15,405 bases of DNA from NCBI GenBank assembly GCA_014304965.1, contig JACRTZ010000129.1, positions 16,218 to 31,622 of the forward strand, given 5' to 3'. The notes under the pieces were generated by a model, which ran no database searches, was not told the origin of the DNA, and saw only the letters and a program-made list of their open reading frames with translations. The DNA comes from Vulcanimicrobiota bacterium. GTDB lineage: Bacteria > Vulcanimicrobiota > Vulcanimicrobiia > Vulcanimicrobiales > Vulcanimicrobiaceae. Positions 7,084-13,300 of the stretch are shown in pieces. Both the position numbers and the translations under genes were made by a program. The stretch's first letter is position 1; each line of letters opens with the position of its first letter.

Positions 7084-7476
7084 GTGAACGAACTCACCGC
7101 TACCGCACACCACGATGTCGGCGGAGCGCCGGGACACGAGCCGATTCCGCGCGAGCAGCATGCTTTTTTGCCCTGGGAATTGCGGGTGGACGCGCTCATG
7201 TGGATTTTAGGCGACGCCGGGCGCCCCGGCGGCCGGCGGATGACGGTGGACGAACTTCGCCGCGGCATCGAATCGTTGTCACCGGACCAATATCGGAGTC
7301 TTGGCTATTACGAGAAGTGGCTGACTTCGCTCGTTGCGATCATGCGCGAAAAGGGCATCGTTTCGGGAGCCGAGTTGCGTAAGCGATTGGCTGAGGTGAC
7401 GATCGCCCACGAGGGCGAGCATGCCCTCGAGCATGCCGGCGACGAGCACGCGCAAGACGGCGGCGACCGTGCCTGA
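7084..7476 (+). CDS. Nitrile hydratase/thiocyanate hydrolase beta N-terminal-type subunit
   Basis: 130 residues matching only the N-terminal half of the nitrile hydratase beta chain, the part that stands alone as the beta subunit in thiocyanate hydrolase. Visible: HDVGG at 10-14, PIPREQHAFLPWE at 20-32, TVDELRRGIESLSP at 54-67, YYEKWLTSLVAIMREKGI at 75-92 and a His/Glu/Asp-rich tail at 109-127. It packs against the metal-bearing alpha chain and shapes its active site. The GTG 7084 start follows AGGAG (7073-7077) at six bases, a good ribosome site. The next gene begins inside its 3' end. The histidine-rich tail might help metal delivery, and homologues of this half are also known as metallochaperones (P15K type), so a chaperone role is an alternative. 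Family assignment is firm; the subunit name is by analogy. Confidence 0.85.
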   Translation: MNELTATAHHDVGGAPGHEPIPREQHAFLPWELRVDALMWILGDAGRPGGRRMTVDELRRGIESLSPDQYRSLGYYEKWLTSLVAIMREKGIVSGAELRKRLAEVTIAHEGEHALEHAGDEHAQDGGDRA

Positions 7477-7774
7477 GGCTGCGGCACGGTTCAGCACGGG
7501 CGACGCGGTACGCGTGGCAAATGGCGCTGTCTTCGGGCACGTCAGGACGCCGCAGTACGTGCGCGGGAAAATTGGAACCGTCGAGCGCATCTGCGGCCGG
7601 TTCCGGGCGCCCGAAGAACTGTCGCGTGGAAAATACGACGGCGCGCAACGCGCGTTGTACCGGGTCCGGTTCTTGCAAGTCGAGGTCTGGCCGGACTACC
7701 ACGGCGATCCGAGCGACACGCTCGACGTGGAGATTTACGAACATTGGCTCGAACCCGTGAGAACGAAGCGATGA
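7421..7774 (+). CDS. Nitrile hydratase/thiocyanate hydrolase SH3-like beta C-terminal-type subunit
   Basis: 117 residues equal to the SH3-like C-terminal half of the nitrile hydratase beta chain, separate here as in the alpha subunit of thiocyanate hydrolase. Key pattern: FSTGDAVRV at 24-32, GHVRTPQYVRGKIGTVERI at 39-57, ALYRVRFLQVEVWPDY at 78-93 and DTLDVEIYEHWLEP at 99-112. The WPDY and DTL-EI pieces remind me more of thiocyanate hydrolase alpha than of ordinary nitrile hydratase. ATG 7421 is preferred because GAGGG stands a few bases before it; this makes a 56-base overlap with the preceding gene. ATG 7433 or GTG 7469 would still keep the whole domain. The stop overlaps the ATG of the next gene (ATGA), so stoichiometric, coupled translation is likely. 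Confidence 0.87.
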   Translation: MPSSMPATSTRKTAATVPEAAARFSTGDAVRVANGAVFGHVRTPQYVRGKIGTVERICGRFRAPEELSRGKYDGAQRALYRVRFLQVEVWPDYHGDPSDTLDVEIYEHWLEPVRTKR

Positions 7775-8346
7775 GCGCCGTGCACGAACACGACGATCGT
7801 TCGTTCGAGCTCCTCGAGCGCGCATTTCGCGAGCTCCTGATCGAGAAGGGCGTGCTGTCGCAGGCCGAGGTAGACGAGCGCGTCGAGCTGATGTATTCGC
7901 GGACTCCCGCGCTCGGCGCGCGCGTCGTCGCCCGCGCATGGTTCGATTCGGAATTCAAAGCACGATTGCTCGCCGACGGCAGCGCGGCGGTGCGAGAACT
8001 CGGCATCGACGTGGGGACGTTGAAGCTGGTCGTCATCGAGAACACGCCTGAGGTTCATAATCTCGTCGTCTGCACGCTGTGCTCGTGCTATCCGCGCATG
8101 CTGCTCGGCATGCCGCCCGATTGGTACAAGTCCATCGCCTATCGCGCGCGCGCCGTGCGGGAGCCGCGCGCGGTGCTTGCCGAGTTCGGCGTCGAGCCGG
8201 AACCCGGCACGACGATCCGCGTGCACGACTCGACGGCCGACATGCGCTATTTGGTGCTGCCGCGCAGACCGGCCGGAACCGAGAATCTTTCGGAAGCGGA
8301 CTGCGCCGCGCTCGTTACGCGCGACGCGATGATCGGCGCGGGGTAG
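7771..8346 (+). CDS. Cobalt-type nitrile hydratase/thiocyanate hydrolase metal-binding (alpha/gamma-type) subunit
   Basis: The catalytic subunit of the nitrile hydratase family, which hydrates nitriles to amides or, in thiocyanate hydrolase, converts thiocyanate to carbonyl sulfide and ammonia. 191 residues. The metal claw is C101-T-L-C104-S-C106 in VVCTLCSCYP; Thr after the first Cys is typical of cobalt enzymes (Ser in iron ones), and the last two Cys are normally oxidised to sulfinate and sulfenate. Other family blocks: ARAWFDSEFKARLLADG at 54-70, ENTPEVHNLVV at 90-100, LLGMPPDWYKSIAYRARAVREPRAVLAEFG at 111-140 and STADMRYLVLP at 154-164. After CSCYP the common Trp is replaced by Arg109. 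ATG 7771 overlaps the previous stop; a TTG at 7744 in the same frame would lie within that gene. No cobalt transporter or dedicated activator is in the window. Substrate is unresolved. Confidence 0.92.
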   Translation: MSAVHEHDDRSFELLERAFRELLIEKGVLSQAEVDERVELMYSRTPALGARVVARAWFDSEFKARLLADGSAAVRELGIDVGTLKLVVIENTPEVHNLVVCTLCSCYPRMLLGMPPDWYKSIAYRARAVREPRAVLAEFGVEPEPGTTIRVHDSTADMRYLVLPRRPAGTENLSEADCAALVTRDAMIGAG

Positions 8347-8347
8347 C

Positions 8348-8396
8348 GGGTCCCGAGGCGGGTGAGCCACGGACCCCGTCAGAAGGTCCGAGCGCG
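8348..8396 (+). promoter_or_regulatory. glyA leader with two mutually exclusive hairpins at the ribosome-binding site
   Basis: The 50 bases before glyA contain GGGTCC (8348-8353) able to pair with GGACCC (8371-8376), with an inner GGC/GCC (8357-8359 with 8366-8368). The same GGACC (8371-8375) can instead pair with GGTCC (8385-8389), which covers the likely Shine-Dalgarno AAGG at 8383-8386. The two folds cannot coexist. This looks like a small translational switch, but may be chance in GC-rich DNA. I see no match to glycine, ZTP or THF riboswitch cores. Confidence 0.3.
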
Positions 8397-9644
8397 ATGC
8401 AATTGCTCGACGCTTCCGTGCTCGATACGCAAGACCCCGAGGTCGCCGCGGCGATCCGCTTCGAGGATCGGCGTCAGCGCGACAATCTCGAACTGATCGC
8501 ATCCGAAAACTATGCGAGCCGCGCCGTCCGCGAAGCGATGGCGAGCACGATGACCAATAAGTACGCGGAAGGCTATCCGGGCCGCCGCTACTACGGTGGC
8601 TGCGAATTCGTGGACCTGGCCGAGACGCTTGCGATCGATCGCGCGAAGGCGATCTTCGGCGCCGAACACGCGAACGTTCAGCCGCACGCGGGCGCTCAAG
8701 CGAACATGGCCGTGTTCATGGCCGAGTTGCAGCCGGGCGATACGGTCCTCGGCATGTCGCTTGCGATGGGCGGTCACCTCACGCACGGCACCAAGATCAG
8801 TTTCAGCGGAAAGCTCTATCACGCGGTCGCCTATGGCTTGGTCAAGGAAACCGAGCGCATCGATTTCGATGCCGTCCGCGCGCTCGCGCGCGAGCACAAG
8901 CCCAAGCTCATCATCGCCGGAGCGAGCGCCTATCCGCGCACGATGGAGTACGAACCGTTCGCCGAGATCGCGGCGGAGGTCGGCGCTGCTTTGCTCGTCG
9001 ATATGGCGCACATCGCCGGCCTAGTCGCCGTCGGTCTGCACCCATCGCCGGTGCCGCTGGCCGATTACGTTTCGACCACGACGCACAAGACGCTGCGCGG
9101 ACCGCGCGGCGGCCTGGTGCTCTGCAAAGCCGCGCGCGCCGCGGCGCTCGACAAGAGCGTGTTTCCCGGCATTCAGGGCGGACCGTTCATGCACGCGATC
9201 GCCGCCAAAGCGGTCGCGTTCGGGGAGGCCCGGCAGCCTGCGTTTCGCACGTATCAAGAAAACGTCATCGCCAACGCGCGCGCGATGGGCGACGAATTGC
9301 AGCGCGCGGGCACGCGCCTGGTCGGCGGCGGCACCGACACGCATTTGCTGCTCGTAGATCTGACGCCGAAGAACTTGACCGGCCGCGCGGTCGAGACGTA
9401 CCTCGACGAGATTCGCATCACCGTCAACAAGAACGCGATTCCGTTCGATCCGCAAAAGCCGATGGTGACGAGCGGGATTCGCATCGGCTCGCCCGCGATC
9501 ACCTCGCGCGGTATGGGTCAGGACGAAGCGCGCGAGATCGGCCGGATCATCGGCGATGCGCTCGACGACATCGAGGCGCGTGCCAAACAGGAAGCGCTGC
9601 GCGCGCGGGTCGCGGAACTTACCTCGCGCTTCGACGTGCCTTAG
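8397..9644 (+). CDS. glyA: Serine hydroxymethyltransferase
   Basis: A PLP enzyme that converts serine and tetrahydrofolate to glycine and 5,10-methylene-THF, the main one-carbon entry in the cytosol. 415 residues, the normal length. All blocks are present: LELIASENYASRAVREAM at 31-48, NKYAEGYPGRRYYGGCEFVD at 54-73, NVQPHAGAQAN at 93-103, VDMAHIAGLV at 201-210 (PLP-contacting D202, H205), the Schiff-base lysine K231 in TTTHKTLRGPRGG, then FPGIQGGPFMH at 256-266. The C-terminal SGIRIGSPAITSRGM block that binds the substrate carboxylate is also seen. The frame is open upstream, but ATG 8397 gives the family start (MQLLD...) and follows AGAAGG at about nine bases. It is 50 bases after the nitrile hydratase-like operon and may be co-transcribed. 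Its last 26 bases overlap the convergent DpnI-like gene. Confidence 0.97.
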   Translation: MQLLDASVLDTQDPEVAAAIRFEDRRQRDNLELIASENYASRAVREAMASTMTNKYAEGYPGRRYYGGCEFVDLAETLAIDRAKAIFGAEHANVQPHAGAQANMAVFMAELQPGDTVLGMSLAMGGHLTHGTKISFSGKLYHAVAYGLVKETERIDFDAVRALAREHKPKLIIAGASAYPRTMEYEPFAEIAAEVGAALLVDMAHIAGLVAVGLHPSPVPLADYVSTTTHKTLRGPRGGLVLCKAARAAALDKSVFPGIQGGPFMHAIAAKAVAFGEARQPAFRTYQENVIANARAMGDELQRAGTRLVGGGTDTHLLLVDLTPKNLTGRAVETYLDEIRITVNKNAIPFDPQKPMVTSGIRIGSPAITSRGMGQDEAREIGRIIGDALDDIEARAKQEALRARVAELTSRFDVP

Positions 9645-10413
9645 ACTGAACCGCGCGCCAATTCTCGCGGACGATTTCCTCGTCTTGGTGGGTGGGAGCT
9701 GCCAGCGCCACTTTCGGCACGTCTGAAAGATCGATGGTGCAACCCTGCCAGCCTTTGCGCCGCGCCGTCTCGCTGAGCCGCTTACGGGGAATGACGCGTT
9801 CCTCCGTGATCAGCTGGCCAGGGTAGGCGTGCACCCAGACGACGGTGGAAAAGCGGCGATCGTACTCGACAAGGATGTGTTCAGGCATGAGCCCTTCTCG
9901 AACCGCTTCGATAGTTGGGCCGTAGGCAGCGCCGGTGAGTTTTCCACCAAACCTCCCCTGCAGCGACTTGAGCTGGTACCCGGTTTGGCACGACGTGCAG
10001 ACGAAATCGCGAACCCTTGTATTGTCAGGGAGTCTTGTCAGTTCGCGGACGGAACAGTTTACGCAATACAAATTGAGCTCAGCCCATGTCTCGACCGCGA
10101 CGCGCGCGAGTTGAGAGGCGCTCACGTAGTCTTTTCCGATATCGAAGTTTACGAGGGGGCTAAACTTCGGGTCGCCGTCGATTCGCTGGTAGTGGGCGTT
10201 CCCAAGGAACAGCAAGGTTCCCTGATCACGCAGAATCTGTAAACTTTGACGAATCTTGGCAGCGATAAAATTGTTCCGAGGGTAATGTCGCCGGAAAAAA
10301 TCTTCGTGCGCGGTTACGTCGTTGAGTGAAAACGTCCGCGGTAGGCGCCGCACGACGTCGAGGACGAGCGTTTTCCAATCGGTGGAGCGGCCTGCGGAGT
10401 TGTCGGTTTTCAT
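9619..10413 (-). CDS. DpnI-like (Dam-replacing family) methyl-directed restriction endonuclease with swapped domain order
   Basis: 264 residues. Residues about 88-235 match the DpnI catalytic domain: a zinc knuckle C117-x2-C120 with C139-x2-C142, catalytic D136 in VRDFVC, Q147-L-K149 where DpnI has Glu-x-Lys, GAAYGPTIEAV at 161-171 and ARRKGWQGCTIDLSDVP at 217-233. Residues 12-78 match the DpnI winged helix that also reads methylated DNA: FSLNDVTAHEDFFRRHYPRNNFI, then IRQSLQILRDQGTLLFLG. In DpnI the winged helix is at the C-terminus; here it is first. DpnI cuts GATC only when the adenine is methylated, so this is probably a stand-alone defence against Dam-methylated DNA; the host should lack Dam methylation. 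No methyltransferase is near. Composition is AT-richer than the neighbours (28 and 29 of 60 G/C in rows 10021 and 10201), a sign of transfer. ATG 10413 follows GGGAG closely. Specificity is inferred. Confidence 0.88.
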   Translation of the reverse strand: MKTDNSAGRSTDWKTLVLDVVRRLPRTFSLNDVTAHEDFFRRHYPRNNFIAAKIRQSLQILRDQGTLLFLGNAHYQRIDGDPKFSPLVNFDIGKDYVSASQLARVAVETWAELNLYCVNCSVRELTRLPDNTRVRDFVCTSCQTGYQLKSLQGRFGGKLTGAAYGPTIEAVREGLMPEHILVEYDRRFSTVVWVHAYPGQLITEERVIPRKRLSETARRKGWQGCTIDLSDVPKVALAAPTHQDEEIVRENWRAVQSKARRSAR

Positions 10414-10469
10414 GACTCCCGAAGCAAGAACCAGGGTGACGGCGGGAAACGCGTGAAGCCTCTCGGCTA

Positions 10470-11138
10470 ATGGAAGGCGTGCACGTCATCGATCATCCGG
10501 CGGTCGCCGACCGGCTCGCGCGCATTCGCGACAAGGCGACGCCGACGCCGGTCTTTCGGCGGCTTGTCGAGGAGATCGGCGTGTTCCTGGCCTACGAGGC
10601 GACGCGTCATTTGACGATGCGCGACCTCACGGTGGCGACGCCGCTCGAACCGGCGAAGGCGCGGCGCATCGCGCATCCGCCGGTCGTCGCGCCCGTCTTG
10701 CGCTCGGGTCTCGGGTTGCTGCCCGGGTTCCTATCGGTCGTGGACGACGCCGTGGTCGCGCACCTCGGGTTCTTTCGCGATCCCGAAACGCTCGCGGCCA
10801 TTCCGTACTACGCGAACCTTCCCGAAGATTTAACCGGCTCGAGCGTTTTCGTGATCGACCCGATGCTTGCAACCGGACACTCGGGCGCAGCCGCCCTCGA
10901 CGTGCTCGCGGCGCGCGGCGCGGCCGAGATGCATTTTCTGTGCACGATCGCGGCGCCCGCCGGCATCGCGTACATTCATTCCAAACATCCCACGGTTCGC
11001 ATCGTCACGTGCGCCGTGGACGAACGTCTAAACGATCATGGATACATCGTGCCGGGGCTCGGCGACGCCGGCGACCGGATGTTCGGGAGCGCGTCGAGCC
11101 TGCCGATGGGATATCAAAAGCGCGTCAAAGGCGCGTGA
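10470..11138 (+). CDS. upp: Uracil phosphoribosyltransferase
   Basis: It salvages uracil with PRPP to UMP in the cytosol. 222 residues, slightly longer than the usual 208-210. The N-terminus MEGVHVIDHPAVADRLARIRDKATPTPVFRRLV is typical and fixes ATG 10470, although no Shine-Dalgarno is obvious. The PRPP loop is VIDPMLATGHSGAAALDVL at 128-146 and the uracil-binding block YIVPGLGDAGDRMFG is at 192-206. The loop reads GHSG where most relatives have GGSA or GGTA. It is divergent from the DpnI-like gene with 56 bases between, and ends two bases before the convergent exported-protein gene. It belongs with the dCMP deaminase nearby in pyrimidine salvage, though the two are not in one operon. Confidence 0.95.
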   Translation: MEGVHVIDHPAVADRLARIRDKATPTPVFRRLVEEIGVFLAYEATRHLTMRDLTVATPLEPAKARRIAHPPVVAPVLRSGLGLLPGFLSVVDDAVVAHLGFFRDPETLAAIPYYANLPEDLTGSSVFVIDPMLATGHSGAAALDVLAARGAAEMHFLCTIAAPAGIAYIHSKHPTVRIVTCAVDERLNDHGYIVPGLGDAGDRMFGSASSLPMGYQKRVKGA

Positions 11139-11140
11139 GG

Positions 11141-11632
11141 TTACTTCCCCGGTAGCGCTACCGGGATGTCTTTGATCGGCGCCCCACCTGCGGCGGCCGC
11201 CGAACCGAGCGAGGTCGTCGAAGACAGGAGCGACTTGATGTCGTCCGGGTTGAACTGCCCGCTCTTGAGCTTCTGACCGACGGCCCCGAACGACCCCGTA
11301 AGTGCGTCCACGTTCCCGGCAATCTTTTGCAGGAACGGATCTTTGCTCAGGTGGGCGATCTTGCTCGAGACGCGCACTTCGTGCACGGCAAAGAGCAGCG
11401 CGGCGCCGCCTTTGACGATGGTTGCCGTCCGATGCGGAGCGCCGGGCGCGAACTGCTGCTCCTCGTACGGCTTGAGCACCCAGTGATGGAAGCAGAAGTA
11501 TGCGATGCCGAGATGCGCGGCAAAGCGGGTCTTGTCCAAGAACGCCTCGGCCGGCTTGGCGGCGGCGAATAAGAGTGCGACTGCGACCAGGCTGACGGCG
11601 ATTCCGGCGCGGAACGAGCGAGCGATTTTCAT
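11141..11632 (-). CDS. Small exported protein of unknown function
   Basis: 163 residues. I do not recognise the family. A clear signal peptide covers 1 to about 30: basic start MKIARSFR, hydrophobic core AGIAVSLVAVALLFAAA, and an AEA|F cleavage site near 30-31, so the mature protein is about 133 residues and should be periplasmic or secreted. The mature part starts with LDKTRFAAHLGIAYFCFHHWVLKPY near 32-56 and has a possible short hydrophobic stretch GGAALLFAVHEV. The C-terminal half is rich in Ser, Gly, Ala and Lys. ATG 11632 is supported by GGTGGAG nine bases before it; the open frame upstream has no start with comparable support. It is divergent from dCMP deaminase (163-base gap) and convergent with upp (two bases apart). 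Confidence 0.7.
   Translation of the reverse strand: MKIARSFRAGIAVSLVAVALLFAAAKPAEAFLDKTRFAAHLGIAYFCFHHWVLKPYEEQQFAPGAPHRTATIVKGGAALLFAVHEVRVSSKIAHLSKDPFLQKIAGNVDALTGSFGAVGQKLKSGQFNPDDIKSLLSSTTSLGSAAAAGGAPIKDIPVALPGK
11148..11165. repeat. Perfect 18-base palindrome at a convergent gene junction
   Basis: CCCGGTAGCGCTACCGGG is a perfect inverted repeat with its centre between 11156 and 11157, inside the last codons of the exported-protein gene and just past the upp stop. Its position between convergent genes suits a two-way transcription terminator, but neither side has a T-run, so it may equally be a protein-binding site or chance. Confidence 0.35.
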
Positions 11633-11795
11633 GACGAATACTCCACCGAGCGAACGTTGGCGTTTTTCTGCGCCTTCAGACCGCGTATCATCCGTTCCTG
11701 GGGCCGCGGCAGCCCTAGGTACTCGGCGGCGGAACGATGGTTTCTCCCGACAAACGCCGGGGCCGGAACGGGCACGGCGCCGAAGCACGGACGGC

Positions 11796-12287
11796 GTGAA
11801 CTGGGAGGACGGAATTTCCGGAGCAGAACGAGTTTCGAGCGCGACGCGGCCCGCTTGGGACGACTATTTCATGGACATCGCCCGGACCGTCGGCACGCGC
11901 GCGACCTGCCCGCGCGCGAGCGTCGGCGCCGTGCTCGTGCGTCAGCATCGCATCCTGACGACGGGCTACAACGGCGCGCCCCGCCGCACCGGCCACTGCA
12001 CCGACGTCGGATGCGAAATGGTCGGCGGCCATTGCCTGCGCGCCGTTCACGCCGAAGCGAACGCCCTCGTCCAAGCCGCGCTGCACGGCGTCTCGCTCGA
12101 AGATGCGACCGCCTATTGCACGCACCAGCCCTGCATCAATTGCGCGAAACTTCTGATCAGCGCGGGGATTACGAAGATCGTGTTCCGCGATCCGTATCCC
12201 GATCGCTTCGCGCAGGCGCTCTTGGCCGAAGCCGGCGTCGCGCTCGTGCATTACGAAGCGCCGCTGGCCGTGGGGTCGCCCGCATGA
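11796..12287 (+). CDS. dCMP deaminase (deoxycytidylate deaminase, ComEB-like)
   Basis: A zinc enzyme that deaminates dCMP to dUMP, feeding thymidylate synthesis. 163 residues. The core begins WDDYFMDIARTVGTRATCPRASVGAVLV at 21-48, with ATGYNGAP-like TTGYNGAPRRTGHC at 55-68, the catalytic HAE motif at 85-87 (AVHAEANALVQ) and the second zinc motif PCINC at 112-116. The extra cysteines 68, 73 and 80 resemble the second, structural zinc site of dCMP deaminases. GTG 11796 is the nearest start before the conserved core; the frame is open further upstream, opposite the exported-protein gene. A strong GGGAGGA at 11803-11809 lies inside the predicted gene with no usual start codon at the right distance in frame, so the start is not certain. 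Its stop overlaps the next gene (ATGA). Confidence 0.9.
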   Translation: MNWEDGISGAERVSSATRPAWDDYFMDIARTVGTRATCPRASVGAVLVRQHRILTTGYNGAPRRTGHCTDVGCEMVGGHCLRAVHAEANALVQAALHGVSLEDATAYCTHQPCINCAKLLISAGITKIVFRDPYPDRFAQALLAEAGVALVHYEAPLAVGSPA

Positions 12288-13297
12288 TTATGGCGATCAC
12301 GTTCTTTCTCGCGTTCGCCACCGCGATCGTGACGGCGGGATTCGTAACCCCGCTCATCCGCAAGCTCGCGACGAAAGCGCAGTTCGTCGACGTCGTGGAC
12401 GATCGGCGCATGCACGCCGAACCGAAGCCGCGCCTCGGCGGCCTCGCGATTTATCTTGGGTTCGCGTTTGCGCTGTTCGTCTCGATCGGCGTTGCGCTGA
12501 AAACGTCGCCAACGCTTTTCCATCGCGCCGACGACATCCACGACGCGCTCGGCTTGCTGTTCGGCGGCACGATGATCGTCATCGTCGGCGTTTGGGACGA
12601 CGTGATGGGGATGCGCGCGCGTACCAAATTTATCTCCCAGCTCGTCGTTGCCGTCGTCTCGATGAGTTACGGCTTCATCATCTCGGGCTTCGACGTGCCG
12701 TTCGTGCACCAATACGTGAACGTGCCGATCTGGATCGGGATCCCGCTGACGGCGCTCTGGTACATCGGCATGATGAACGCGATCAACTTCCTCGACGGTC
12801 TCGACGGCTTGCTCGCCGGCGTGACGGCGATTTCGGGACTGTTTTTGTTCGCGATCGCGATCGGCCACGGGCACCTCGTGCCAGCGCTCATCCTGTGCGC
12901 GCTCGTCGGCGCCGCGACCGGCTTTTTGCCGTATAATTTCAATCCGGCGAAGATCATCCTCGGCGATACGGGCTCGCTGTTCATCGGGTACGTGTTCGCA
13001 ACCGTTTCGATCATTGTGACCGCCAAGGTTGCGATCACGGTCAGCTTGCTCGTGCCGCTCGTCGCGCTCGCCCTGCCGGTGGTGGATACGGCCGTCGCCA
13101 TCGGGCGGCGCTTGCGCGCGGGGCGCTCGATCGCGTCGCCGGATCGCGGCCACCTGCACCATCTCTTGATCTTCAAGTTCGGTCTCAACGTCCGCCAGGC
13201 GGTGCTGCTGATCTACGCGGTATCGTTCGTGCTCGGCGCGGCGGCGTACGCGCTCTCGGGCGGGCTGCCGCACGCGCGAGCGCATGGCATCCTTTAA
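12284..13297 (+). CDS. WecA/TagO-type undecaprenyl-phosphate sugar-1-phosphate transferase (MraY superfamily)
   Basis: A polytopic inner-membrane enzyme that moves a GlcNAc-1-phosphate type group from a UDP-sugar to undecaprenyl phosphate, the first step of many envelope polysaccharides. 337 residues with about ten hydrophobic segments. Superfamily signatures: DDRRMHAEPKPRLGGLAIY at 39-57, VWDDVMGMRARTKFISQ at 103-119 (Asp pair 105-106), MNAINFLDGLDGLLAGV at 164-180, ILGDTGSLFIGY at 225-236 and DRGHLHH at 287-293. The last is the His-rich cytoplasmic loop of the WecA/TagO branch, which distinguishes it from MraY. ATG 12284 overlaps the dCMP deaminase stop; ATG 12290 is an alternative. WecB follows three bases after its stop, which supports a UDP-GlcNAc-linked polysaccharide role. 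The exact sugar is not shown by the sequence. Confidence 0.92.
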   Translation: MIMAITFFLAFATAIVTAGFVTPLIRKLATKAQFVDVVDDRRMHAEPKPRLGGLAIYLGFAFALFVSIGVALKTSPTLFHRADDIHDALGLLFGGTMIVIVGVWDDVMGMRARTKFISQLVVAVVSMSYGFIISGFDVPFVHQYVNVPIWIGIPLTALWYIGMMNAINFLDGLDGLLAGVTAISGLFLFAIAIGHGHLVPALILCALVGAATGFLPYNFNPAKIILGDTGSLFIGYVFATVSIIVTAKVAITVSLLVPLVALALPVVDTAVAIGRRLRAGRSIASPDRGHLHHLLIFKFGLNVRQAVLLIYAVSFVLGAAAYALSGGLPHARAHGIL

Positions 13298-13300
13298 CGC

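Noticed and set aside
7744..7770. TTG start nine codons before ATG 7771 for the metal-binding subunit
   Set aside because: It sits within the preceding gene; the ATGA overlap is the usual coupled arrangement and the added residues have no family match.
8079..8396. Longer N-terminus for glyA
   Set aside because: This part overlaps the nitrile hydratase alpha-type gene in another frame and has no SHMT similarity; ATG 8397 gives the normal length.
8347..8396. ZTP, THF or glycine riboswitch before glyA
   Set aside because: Only 50 bases are available and none of the conserved core bases I remember for these classes are present.
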